NCBI GenBank assembly: GCA_948146395.1 | Contig: OX411543.1 | Span: 26,800,026-26,864,025 of the forward strand | DNA: 64,000 nucleotides | Origin: Fragum whitleyi | Taxonomy: Eukaryota; Mollusca; Bivalvia; Cardiida; Cardiidae | Direction of reading: 5' to 3' | Part shown: in pieces, positions 11,387-21,799 of the stretch | How the letters are laid out: every line of letters begins with the position of its first letter | Position numbering within the stretch: position 1 is the first letter of the stretch | Notes under the pieces: generated by a model | The model's input: the letters and a program-made list of their open reading frames with translations, nothing else | What the model was told of the DNA's origin: nothing | The model's database searches: none | Made by a program: the position numbers and the translations under genes

Positions 11387-12835
11387 CAGGGGTTGAAAAT
11401 TCCACTCGCCCGCTCGCATTTGCGAGTAGAAATTGCCGGAGGGCGAGTAGAATTTGGGATGAGCTAGTCCGACAGGGCGAGTACAAATCTAGGCTTCCAA
11501 TCATGCAAGGAAAAGCTCATCTTCAAACAAATGACCATTGCAATGTAGCATCGTAGTCGCAGTTAATATTTACCGATTTCCAACGGCTTCAAAATTGAAG
11601 ATTGTCTATAAAAAAATAAATGTTCCGACGATGAGAGTCGTAAACTGGATGAACCGAAATAAATTCAGTTACCCTTCTAAATACTATCCGTTATATTTTT
11701 ATATCCACTATTTATGCGACTATTTAATGAGACTATCGTGTAAACACGAGAGAAAATTGTGTTGCTGTGAAAACTCAGATGACCTCGCCCAGTACAGGTG
11801 TTCGGCGGTCCCATTGAAGTCGGGCCATTCTCCGAGTATTTATACAGTGACGTCATATTAAAGATTGGTTTCAAAATAAATCTTATGATATTCTCACATC
11901 TTTACCACTCGGATATTTTGATAAGGATTATATTTTTTATTTGAAGTAAGTAATTTTCGACAGTAATTTTTTGCGAAACAGCGATTTTTATGCACGCATA
12001 ATTACTTTAATTTCGGTCATGTACACTTGCTGCGTTCAATAATATCTGCACCCTTTCAAAAGCCTTCAAATTCTTTGAGAAAGAAGTTAGGAATGGTTTT
12101 ATAGATTTTCTTTTAACAAAAAATTATAAAACAACAAAAAACAAAATAAAAAAACACACACAAAAAAGGGGAGGGGGTCGCATTTCAACGATCACCAATT
12201 ATAATTTCAAAAAGCCGAGCGGGATGACATTGGTTTTTGAAAAGCGCAGCTAACACTCCGACAACGAAAGAAAAATATATCTATAGCAAAGAAGTTATCC
12301 TAGTTAAAAACTTGTTTATTTGTATTTTAATAATTTTTTGTCCGCATTTAATCTCCCGATTGTTTCTAATATTCAATTAAATATGGTACTGGTTCAAAAA
12401 AATTGTTTCTATTATTCGTGAGATTCAATGATAAGAGTGCCGATTATCCATCGGATTTTTCAAAGGCTAAAGAAGAAATGTTTTTGTGGTCCAGGTTGCT
12501 TATATCCCAAATTCCTTATTATCTGTGTTGCTCATTAAGATATTCTTTTGTGCATGTTGAGACCACATAGATTACCATCTCTTTAATATTGAATACAAAA
12601 TAGCAAACCATGTCATATGAACATAAGTTCTTATTTCATTAAAGTACTGTCACAATGAGTTAGATTTGTACTGGAATGAAAATTTCAACCAATTCGATGA
12701 CTTTTGTTTTTATTATAAGACTAACTTACATTTTATTAATTTGAAGGGCGAGCTTATTTGGTTTAAGGGCAAGTTGAAATTTATGGTTACTAGTCCTACA
12801 GGACTAGTTGGGTTTTTAAGATTTTTCAACCCCTG
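11387..12835. mobile_element. Possible hAT-like non-autonomous element, 1.45 kb
   Basis: Ends are inverted: CAGGGGTTGAAAATTCC at the left and TTTTTCAACCCCTG at the right. CAGGG termini are typical of hAT elements. Each end has a subterminal hairpin: ACTCGCCC...GGGCGAGT with an inner CTCGCATTTGCGAG at 11402-11446, and ACTAGTCCTACAGGACTAGT at about 12789-12808. I saw no exact 8 bp target duplication (CCTATACA versus ATACAGCG), so either it has decayed or the call is wrong. A 107-codon frame inside shows no transposase motif. Confidence 0.45.
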
Positions 12836-13261
12836 ATACAGCGTCATTTTAGTATTGCAATGACCTAGATAAATCATTTACGGAATTAGCGCGTCATTTT
12901 CTTTCGCTCGCGATTAAAAGGCCATCATCAGAGAAAGCAGGAATAATGTCGATGTGAACATATTTCGTTTAAATGGAACACCTTAAGAACAATTTCACCT
13001 TTATTCTGTACCAATATCAAACACGACTGAAGGGAACTAGCGCCAAAAAGAGTCAACGGTAGTTTGTTGTTACGTTACTTCCGGTGTATTTGTATAGAGC
13101 AGAGCATCGTCCAAAGAGGTAGGTGCCGTGCACTTTTGTCAAGCATTTCTAAACAGAAAATAAAATCAATCGATGGTGTTATAGGAAGAAGTGCTCGAAG
13201 TTTGGGGTTTTAATGTTGTTGATTGGTCTTTGATATAATTGTTCAAAAAGTTCAAACATCG
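12836..13261. other. No gene proven; possible promoter-like stretch
   Basis: Holds ACTTCCGGTGT (an ETS-type GGAAGT site in reverse) near 13077 and AAAGAGGTAGGT near 13114, which could be a splice donor. No coding exon or downstream gene could be linked, so no transcription unit is called. Confidence 0.25.
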
Positions 13262-13501
13262 TCAGGCAGAACTGCTTAAAACTTTCTCTTGCCTAGAAAA
13301 ATACACTTGTATAGAAAAATGTGCTCATAAATTGCTGGACTTACAACCGCACAAGGTTGAAATAAAGTGGTAAACAAAGACTCATTTTATAATGAAAGCT
13401 TCTAATTATGATCACCATTTTATACCTTTAGAAGTTACGTACAATTAATCAAAATATTCTTTGAATCAATTGTTAAAACAGAATAATTAAGTGGAACATG
13501 A
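13262..13501. repeat. Direct duplication, copy A (flank of MITE)
   Basis: About 240 bp that recur at 13941-14187 with roughly 85-90% identity by eye. Shared blocks: AAAACTTTCTCTTGCCTAGA, GTGCTCATA.ATTGCTGGAC, TACAATTAATCAAAATATTC, and ending GGAACATGATACAGT. The copy abuts the MITE at 13502. Confidence 0.8.
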
Positions 13502-13940
13502 TACAGTGAACAACATTGTGAAATTGACATGGTGAATGATTTTGGAATGATTTAGGAATGAAATTGATTGAGTGTGTGGAGCGAGTTTCGGGTGAATTTA
13601 ATGGGAGGTAATCCAATATCGCAAATTTTGTTCAGGATGACCAAAATTAGCGATATTGAGTACCTCCCTGTAGTAAAAGATGCAAACAATTCTATAGATG
13701 ACTTCCTATTTCTTCAAGAACCTATTAGACGCTTACAATTTGAATTATGTCAGAGAAATCGCGATTTTTCTTTGTTCAATTTTAATTTAAATGACGTTGC
13801 TGATTCTACGCTTTTCAATGGGTTTGAGCGTTTTTGAATGGTATGAGTGAGTGTTTGGAATGAATGAGTGGGGCGCTGAGTGAGCGAATTAAATGGTTTT
13901 GATTGAGATGTATGTGAATTTCACGATGTTATTAACTGTA
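13502..13940. mobile_element. CAGTTAA-end MITE, full copy, 439 bp
   Basis: Terminal inverted repeats of about 26 bp: TACAGTGAACAACATTGTG at the left and CACGATGTTATTAACTGTA at the right. An internal palindrome at about 13602-13669 begins GGGAGGTAAT and ends GTACCTCCC, with AAATTTTGTTCA/GACCAAAATT in the stem. CAGT termini inside TA fit the Tc1/mariner pattern. The 89-codon plus-strand frame inside is fortuitous. Confidence 0.78.
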
Positions 13941-14187
13941 TAGACAGGCAACACTGCCTAAAACTTTCTCTTGCCTAGAAAAAGACACTTGTATAGAAAA
14001 TTGTGCTCATACATTGCTGGACTTGCAACCGCACAAGGCTGAAATAAGGAGGTACACAAAGGCTCATTTTATAATGCAATCTTCAAATTGTGATCAGCAT
14101 TTTATACCTTATGTACAATTAATCAAAATATTCTTTGAATCAATTGTTAAAACAGAAAAATTAAGGGGAACATGATACAGTTTAACC
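13941..14187. repeat. Direct duplication, copy B (flank of MITE)
   Basis: Second copy of the block at 13262-13501, starting directly at the MITE's right end. It ends GGAACATGATACAGTTTAAC, so it also carries a few bases matching the start of the MITE. Confidence 0.8.
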
Positions 14188-15680
14188 CTTTCGTATATGA
14201 TTATCTTCTTACGGAAATTACTAAAGTATGCGCCTGTGCATGACATTTCCAACAATTTCAAATCTGTCGATGGCAAAGACTCTGGCCAGACTGTGCATCT
14301 GCACAGTCTGTCCAGGGTCTTCACTTTGCACTCTATAGATGAATAAGGTTTCAATGTATCTGCAGACAGTCTGGCAATATTCCAATTCTACTATGGAACT
14401 CTTTAGGCTGCTAAATGTTTGGACCCCATTCACATGTCAAATTGTTTGAAATGTCCCGCACTGGCTCGTATATCAAAATTTACATCAAGCAGCAGTCTCA
14501 ATAGTATCCGTATTGTATTAAATGCACGTAAGTTTATTCATTTTTCATTTTTTCTTCCTCGTAAGAAAAATCAGAAAAGAGACGCGATCCGCATGGTATT
14601 TTATGAACTGGTCGAGGTCTTTGATATTTTGTTACTTTAATTGTCTGGTCCATTTAATTTTTCTTGTCTGAGAAAAAGCAAAGAAAAAATGCAGATCTTG
14701 CAAATAAAAAATTAAAAAGATAAAGTTTTCAACTACGATGCTTTTGAATAGTATTCTTCTCAGTTTATATATACATGTACTTAACACATCACTTTGATTT
14801 ATAATAAAATACATGAAACAAATCTTAAGGTTCAAAATGATGGAAATAAGCCTGTCACTCGCTTATGGTCGTTAAGAAGCACGTACGAATTGACCAAGAG
14901 CATATTGTAACGCCTTTCTGTTACCTTTAAAATGACATTATATTTTCCGCTGAATACCATTAACCAATAGATATCACAATTCTATAGATAGTTTCAAAAT
15001 ATAAGGCAATTACCGTTTTTGTATAGAGAACCACACCCATCTTATTTCGAAGTAATTTAACTTGTCATCAATAGATGCACAATTTATAATAAGAAACCGA
15101 ATGTCTCAGGGTGACAGAGGTCATAGCCTACGTAATCGGTCACATGGTTTCAACAGCCTACTTTCATTTGGAATTCCACGTTTTTCAGCTCGTAATCAAA
15201 TATCGTGTTAGCTCTATTCGAAAAAGGTAGCCACTCTGGAGAGTAATAGTTCCATGGAGTTGTCAATCACACCGACACAAGTTTCGAAGCGATCGGCCAA
15301 ACAGAAAAAATATGCAGTACATGTATCTAGCATCCCTGATAAATGACATAGGTTGCACCCCTGAACTCTTTCTATACATGTACAGACAAAGTAGACATTT
15401 AATACTTCATTTTAACGTTCCATCTTTAAAAGACATTACTTTTTAAAATAAGCCTCGCTTCCTTTTGCTTGTACATACATGTATATATTAACATATTCTA
15501 CTCATTATAATTTTCCTATATCTATGTGACTTGAGTAACGAAGATTGTCTATTATTCTGTCTGTGTGGTATTCACCACAGACCCAGCGCAATGTCTCATT
15601 AGCTCTAATTACTTCCGACAGAGTAAACGATGTTATGACCACTTGCTTTATTACTGTATTATATATGTTACTTAAACAGA
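14188..15680. other. No gene; one MITE-related hairpin
   Basis: Hairpin CCAGACTGTGCATCTGCACAGTCTG at about 14287-14312, related to the core of the GTGACC/GGGACC MITEs. The other frames lack known domains. Confidence 0.45.
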
Positions 15681-15683
15681 TCA

Positions 15684-15768
15684 GATACCGAGGGAAAAGT
15701 GCAACACTATTGCAAGTGCCTGTGAATATATAGGCACTTACAATAGTGTTGCGCTAACCCCTCGATAT
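15684..15768. repeat. Palindrome of about 85 bp
   Basis: Arms GTGCAACACTATTGCAAGTG and CACTTACAATAGTGTTGCGC, with outer ACCGAGGG / CCCCTCGA pairing and a loop of about 8 bp (GAATATAT). No second copy found here. Confidence 0.7.
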
Positions 15769-16189
15769 AATGTACATTGAAATACTCAAAAATCACATTT
15801 TTTACATTCATTTTTTGTTCCAAATCTGAGTCAGCGGCACAGAAAGAAAATGTAAAAAATCGAAATGTTTTCTTTTTTTTACACTAACCAATTGAAAAAT
15901 ATCTGAAAAAATAATCGTTTTCTACTAGCGGCACTAGATTTTCTATTACTTGTGTCATATGACTTCTTTTTGTGACCCTCCTTTCGAAGAAGAGTTTTTC
16001 TACTTGCACTCGTTGGTAGGTCTGGCGGTCGGTCGCTCTGTCCGTTGACATTTTCTTAGTTCTCATTGATGAAGAGTTCGCACAGATCATAACTCTACTC
16101 TCAACATTTTCGAGTAATTGCCCTTTTCAAAATACATGCATAAAACTTGCTCATTGGATAGTTAACGTTTTTCTTGAAGCATCTTACAA
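15769..16189. other. No gene recognised
   Basis: Contains AATCACATTTTTTACATTCA near 15793 and AAATGTAAAAAATCG near 15848, an imperfect inverted pair. A 68-codon minus-strand frame is unrecognised. Confidence 0.45.
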
Positions 16190-17676
16190 AACTAGAGGCG
16201 TTTGAGCGCCTGATTCGCTCCACAGGCCTGCATATCCTGATGATGATTATAGGATAATAAGACTGTATAAAACAAGTATCATTCCAGTGTAATTTGTTTG
16301 AAATCCAAAAGTAAAAATTTCAACACTAACAGAATGTTACTGCACAATATACAGGTCATTTATCTACAAATTTTTGTTTGTAGATCTTTCCACTTTTCAT
16401 TAAACACATCTAGGATGTTACTTCACAATAATTGTTTGTCATCAAAACAAAATTCTAACTAATGATAATACGAAGTAAAATATTAAATCCAACATATTTT
16501 TTCTGCCCAATGCCTTAGAGTGCAGTCAACTCAGCTCTTTTTTCGCCACTCTGAACCTCAATAAGGTCAGTTTACACCACTTAATTGTCCTCTTTGTGTA
16601 GTCAGCCTTTGTTCTACTAAACTGACCAATTCTCAGGGGGTATCTTAGGCTCCCTATTTCATCCAATGTTTCTTCGGATTTGGGTTCCAACAAAGCTTAT
16701 GTTCCTTCTAACCTACAATCTTTACACTTATTAAATTCAATGAGTCTAAAAAATATCATTTAGGTGATACCAAAAGTGATCAAATATTCACTTTATATGT
16801 TGAAATGTCCTCTGCCAATAAAAAGCATGCTGTTCACCTAATAAAACATTTTTTGCAGCCTGATACAACTTCACAGATTTTAAAATACCATAATATTTGG
16901 TTGAAATCCATCTGTTTAAACTTTGAAAAAAGTTTGTTTTACCCTATATTGGATATTACACCGTATAATATATCAAAAGAAACCTCTGACAATAAAATAA
17001 ATATTTTGCATCTGATCACAATATTTGTTTGCAGACTGATAAAGGATCACTAAAGAATCATTCCAGTGAAATTTGGTTAATGTCCATCAGATAGATTCTG
17101 AGAAAATGTTTTTCAAAGTTTTCACTAAACAACATAAAGAGAAATGACCTCCGCCCATAAAACACTTATTTTTCATCTGATCGCAATATATCTTTACAGA
17201 CTTGTAAAGGATCACTAAAGAATCATTCTAATGAAATTTAGTTGTTATCCATTGGTTAGGTTCTGAGAAAATGATTTTCAAAGTTTCCACTATATAACAT
17301 ATAGAGAAATGACCTCCGCCCGTAAAATACACATTTTGCATCTGATCACAATAATTTTTTGTATACTGATAGAGGGTCACTCAAGGATAATTCATGTGAA
17401 GTTTGGTTTATATCCATCCATTACTTTCTGAGAAAAGCCACCTATTACCATATATGGAAATTAGCCACGCCTACTTAAGCCATGATTTTCAACCGATTGG
17501 AATTCTTTGAAGGAATTTGTTACAGGGTCACCAAAGGAACATTCCTGTGAATTTTGATTGAAATCCATCCAGTACTTTATGAAGAGAAGATTTTTAAAGT
17601 AAAAGTTTACGGACGCACGGACGACGGACACCCCGCCATGACAATAGCCCGCTGGCCTTTTGGCCAGTTGAGCTAA
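16190..17676 (+). mobile_element. Tandem-core element with hairpin + GAGCTAA tail
   Basis: Head hairpin AGAGGCGTTTGAGCGCCT with GATTCGCTC after it (compare the element starting at 61734). The core holds at least three repeats of about 165 bp: CATCTGATC recurs at 17009, 17174 and 17339, each followed by AAAGGATCACTAAAG or GAGGGTCACTCAAGG and later by GAGAAATGACCTCCGCCC. The tail has GGACGCACGGACGACGGAC, then hairpin CTGGCCTTTTGGCCAG and TGAGCTAA. Non-coding; best guess is a non-autonomous Helentron/HINE- or pearl-type element, which in bivalves are known for tandem cores of about 160 bp. Confidence 0.6.
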
Positions 17677-17677
17677 C

Positions 17678-17978
17678 AATAGCACCGCCTACGGGTGTCT
17701 ACGGGTGCCTACGCTCGGCTGTTGGGTGCATGGTAGTGGATAAAAGATCTCAGTCGAATATAGGGGCATAATTCACACAGAATGCATCTAAACGTATCCC
17801 ACTTTATAGAAAAGATTGCTCTTTTGATAGTGAACATGTGTGCCAAGTTTCAAGTGAATGCCTTCAGTAGAACAAGATATACCACAAAATGTCAATGTTT
17901 TCGCACGACGACAACGACGACGCTGACACAAATGCTATAACAATACCTCGGGTTCTTTCCGAAAACAGCCGAGCTAGA
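17678..17978 (+). mobile_element. Second short element with CGAGCTA tail
   Basis: Begins with CACCGCCTACGGGTGTCTACGGGTGCC. The body has CCAAGTTTCAAGTGAATGCC and ACGACGACAACGACGACGC, and it ends CCGAAAACAGCCGAGCTAGAAA. The body pattern is similar to 58600-58840. Directly adjacent to the previous element. Confidence 0.5.
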
Positions 17979-18631
17979 AATAAATACAAAAATGAAAATA
18001 AATGCATTTCAAATTTGAAGACCTTGACATATACGCAGAAGCGAGGAGAATGTTATTTGTGACATACCGGTATTTTAAAAGCTATTTATCGCTTCATCGG
18101 CGCGACAAAACACTCTAAACCTGTCCCCGTACATAACCAAGCATTTTGATGAGTAAATTCCTCGACTCAAGGGATAAGCCTTAAGTGATTCAGTAATTAT
18201 TTATGAACATTTTACTTTAATCGATTCAATGATAAAAAAGTGGTAATATTTTTTTCAGTCTTTCGTGTAATTATCTTATTTCCTATTTGTATCAATATGA
18301 TCTTTCAAACGAAATTAAATTTGAGACTATGGTTTCATGTATGTATTTCCTCATTAGTAATTACTTTATATAATTGTCAAAAAATATATCTTGAAAACTC
18401 TTTGAGAAAAGAAAGATAAAGTATGACTCGAATGACTTGCGGCATTACTCCGATAGGTTTATACTTCTTCTTCAATTTAGAGACTCTATGATTTGTTTAC
18501 AGTCTCTTTCAAGTTTTACGATGTATTAACATGTTTTTGTTTTCGACCGGTAAAATAAAAGTGAATGGCGTAAATAAAAGTAAATGATCTATCATAACTA
18601 ACCTGTTAGCCAAAGGGAATTTCTAAAAATA
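17979..18631. other. No gene recognised
   Basis: AT-rich unique-looking DNA. Confidence 0.5.
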
Positions 18632-18893
18632 TGTGACCTGTCACACGAAAGGGGACCTTCTGGGAAGTGCGTAAAGTTTCGATCCTTGTCAGACTGCGCG
18701 GATTGCGCAGACTGACACGGGTCGAAACTTTTAACAGTTTACTAAATTTCCGAATCTAGAATTATCAATCTAACTTTCCATAAAAGAATTTTTGAATTGC
18801 GAACTCTGCTTGGCCTGTTCTGTAACCAATCTCTTTTTCAAATATTTATTTAACGAAGTTTCCGGATGGTCCCTTTTCGCGTGAAGAGTCACA
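18632..18893. mobile_element. GTGACC/GGGACC MITE, full copy, 262 bp
   Basis: Terminal inverted repeats GTGACCTGTCACACGAAAGG and TGGTCCCTTTTCGCGTGAAG, with ACATA beyond. A central-left hairpin CAGACTGCGCGGATTGCGCAGACTG lies within GTTTCGATCC..GGGTCGAAAC (about 18677-18730). Aligns along its length with 34338-34581. Confidence 0.78.
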
Positions 18894-20028
18894 TATACTC
18901 AAGAGATCTTGTGGCGTTACGTTCAATTACGATTTCATCGGAACACACCATTCTATCTGTCGTTCCAAATTAGGTCAAAATCTTTGTATACTATAATGTT
19001 ATGTGCCATATTGGATTTGTTTGGTATTGTCTATTTTTCTTTTTCGTCCTTAAAACTGCTTTTTCACAGGTCGGGAAAATGTGCTTATTGAAAATTTTCG
19101 TAAAATCAATTGGAAGTAACGACCTCATTATGTTGAAGGCTTTGAAATAATAAGATTCAATCTGGTAATGCATAGAAAGAAAGAATGATATTCTTGAATT
19201 TTGCGAAAATCATTCTGAAAAATAGAGCAACTCCTGACGCCTTAAAAAATAATTTTCAATTTCGAGCAAACTATTTACGCATGGGAATTCCACATGTTTG
19301 TCTAATTCAATCGAAGATAAAGGACAAAGTATTTGACAGATTTAAACTTCATATCATTGCAAGTAAATTTGAAAGATTATTCGCGGAAAAAAAATGATTT
19401 TGAAATTTATAGACTGGAAATTTATAGACTGGATTCCTTACTTATCTTGCCGATTCGAAGAAATAAGTTACAAAATTATTGAAATATGTTGGTTTTAGTT
19501 TCAATGCCCTTGGACTATTCTGAATCGTCTAAAATACACACATTTACAAATCTAAGAATAAGTTTTGTATTTTTGTCTATGAAAAACAATGAAAGAGCAG
19601 CTTTAATGATCTGAAATATATAATTAGCAGACATTGCCGTCACGCTTCGTTGTGATGCAACACAGAATAAAAGAAACACACGTATTATTACTGTTAATTG
19701 TTGGTCTACCAATGTAGATGTGATTTTGAAAAAGTACAATGCACTAAAAAAATAGTTTGTTTCAGTGTTATATGGATTTATCTTTCATTAATTACAATCC
19801 AATAGAAAAAAATAATAAATCAATTGCCTTTTTATTTCTGTATAAAATACAAATACCCCGACTTTGGGTCTGAAAGGGACTCGAAAACCCTAGTTTCTCA
19901 TTCATAACCTAACAAAGCTATTAAATCATTTAAATACAATATCTTAAATTACATTGCTCGGAAAACCATGGAACTGAACAATGGTCGCATCAGTGAATCC
20001 ACTTCACGATTAGACGTCGCCTGCGCGA
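18894..20028. other. No gene recognised
   Basis: Several 60-74 codon frames with biased composition and no known domain. A short duplication, AAATTTATAGACTGG twice, lies at about 19403-19432. Confidence 0.45.
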
Positions 20029-20049
20029 GGGGGGGGGGGGGGGGGGGGG
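20029..20049. repeat. Poly-G run of 21
   Basis: Uninterrupted G run just upstream of the Tc1 transposase remnant. Confidence 0.95.
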
Positions 20050-20079
20050 CAATGAAAATTCCACTAGGCATAAAGTGGT

Positions 20080-20590
20080 AATACTTTGACGACAGTTCGA
20101 CGTCAAATTCGACCAAACTGGTGCCTACAGATTCTGCTATTAACACAACATAAATGGCAAGACGGTGCATGTGAACAGATGTGTCCAGATTCTGTATCGA
20201 CATGGATGACAGTCGTACCAGAGTGTGGGAATCCGTGCTATCCAAATGCTTCGTACTGGAGGCTTCACGTTGGGCCGGAGAAAGGGTAATGGTGTGGAGC
20301 GGTATTTCTTAGCGTTACATGACATATTTACAGACGTTATATGGAGGAGGTGTTGCAACCCGTGATGTTGCTTTTCTTGATACATCGTGGATATGGCACG
20401 CCAGACCTCGCGATTTCACGAAAGAACATTTGTGGGACCAGCTAGGTCGTCAAGTGTTTGTCGGCAGACAACGCATGCATAATTGTCGGCAATAAGAGAG
20501 TGGGAGGTTTTCCCTCAGTACAAAATCCAGCGTTCTATGCGCAGTATGAGGCGCAAATGTCAAGCTGCTGTACGTGTTAATCGATGACGC
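20080..20590 (+). pseudogene. Decayed Tc1/mariner transposase
   Basis: A Tc1-type transposase would join the ends of a DNA transposon; this copy cannot. Conceptual translation across frames gives, in family order: ILLLTQHK (family LTQRH) near 20133; SRFCIDMDDSRTRVW at about 20183-20228; VLEASRWAGERVMVWSGIS at about 20251-20308 (family GG..VMVWGGIS); WHARPRDFTKEHLWDQLGRQ at about 20394-20453 (family WPARSPDLSPIEHLWD.LGR); and SMRSMRRKCQAAVRVNR, ending near 20587. The segment before SRF normally carries the first catalytic Asp and a Glu (F.DES). Here about 12 bases are missing, so that Asp is gone. Several frame changes and stops follow. Terminal repeats were not identified. The family assignment is firm; the symbol is left blank because the element is unnamed. 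Confidence 0.88.
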
Positions 20591-20887
20591 ATATGATACC
20601 GAGATGTGTAACTTTGAATTCAAGGTACTCTGCATAATTTACAATTTATAGCCACGGAATCTGTCCGTAATTCTGAGTACCAATTCAGATGTATAAAAAA
20701 CGCTAGGAAAGATATCAATAAAAAGTTCGTTAAAACGTGTTTTTGTTTATTATATATTTTTATTATTATTAATCTATATTTTTATTTGACTGACTGGCTA
20801 ATGACTTTTAATCTGCGACAAAGTGTGACCTTGTTTAGAGGCATCACTTATAGAGCGTCATGTGCAGGTAATTGCCTTACAACGCTA

Positions 20888-20895
20888 TGACGTCA
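20888..20895. promoter_or_regulatory. CRE-like TGACGTCA
   Basis: Perfect octamer about 115 bp from the palindrome at 21009, with an imperfect second site (TGAAGTCA) about 23 bp further on. The spacing resembles that of the foldback/TGACGTCA elements elsewhere. Confidence 0.3.
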
Positions 20896-21008
20896 TTGCC
20901 ATCCAGTTCGGATGAAGTCATGTTGAACTGAACGCTACCAAGAATATCGATAATCTCCCGGAAAGCATTGAAGAAAGAACGTAACAACTTTCTAACCCAA
21001 CGTGCTCA

Positions 21009-21053
21009 CGCACAAAACTCAAGTGTTTTGTGTAAAACACTTGAGTTTTGTGC
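21009..21053. repeat. Perfect 45 bp palindrome
   Basis: Arms GCACAAAACTCAAGTGTTTT and the exact complement around GTGT. Likely the stem of a small foldback element. Confidence 0.85.
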
Positions 21054-21582
21054 ACACTAAACAGAAATAGGCATTTTGATTCTAATATTTTGTGCTTGAT
21101 TAAACGTCTGTCTCCGTCCGTCCAGACGACAAATATACCGATCTCCATGCCATGTTTACTAACTCTTCTGTCGTATTTATACACGTTATTTACCAGACGA
21201 TAAATGTTGCAGGCCTACTTGGTTGAAATTTAACGCTTGTCTGGAGTAACTGTTGTTCATCGATTTAGTTCTTCATCTCCTATCTTCATAATACCGTCTG
21301 GCATTCAGGAACAGAGAGAAAAAATACTGCATATGGTAATAGAAGATGATATTGTCATTAGATTATAGGCTGCCCACAATTAGATATCTTTGAAAATACT
21401 TATATACAGTTTTACTCTGATATTTAATTAAGTAACGCTTTATTATTGGGGTCGTGCAATAGTCTATAAACTTCTTTTTACACATAATTAAAATATAGAA
21501 GATGATACTGCTTTCTATTTAAATGATGCCTTCGAAAAGATTGATATTTTGTGTTATTAAAGCATATGTCAATATTGCAGGA

Positions 21583-21799
21583 ATGGGAGTATTTTCCACA
21601 GCATTTCTAGGAACGTTAAGTGCAATTGCCATAGCACATGGCAAATAACGCCTGATATATTTTTCACTGCGTTTATTGGAGTATAAAGGGTAATCGTCTT
21701 AGCACATAGCGTATGACGCCTGTATGTGCTAAGGCAATTGCACTCTAAGTATACTCCAATAAATGCAGTGAAAAATACACTCGGTCCATATAATTGCAA
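21583..21799. repeat. Overlapping inverted repeats in A-B-A-A'-B' order
   Basis: Block A (AGTGCAATTGCCATAGCACA, 21619) is followed by block B (TTTTTCACTGCGTTTATTGG AGTATA, about 21660-21686), an A-like block (CTTAGCACATAGCGTATGAC, about 21699), A' (TGTGCTAAGGCAATTGCACT) and B' (TATACTCCAATAAATGCAGT GAAAAATA). Two mutually exclusive foldings are possible. Probably a rearranged foldback element; one minus-strand 76-codon frame covers it by chance. Confidence 0.7.

Noticed and set aside
11387..12835. Autonomous hAT transposon
   Set aside because: Ends look hAT-like but no transposase motif is visible inside and no exact 8 bp target duplication was found; kept only as a low-confidence non-autonomous element.
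13568..13837. 89-codon plus-strand frame
   Set aside because: Entirely inside a CAGTTAA-end MITE; frames are not shared with other copies.
20450..20635. 61-codon minus-strand frame
   Set aside because: Shadow of the Tc1 transposase remnant on the plus strand.
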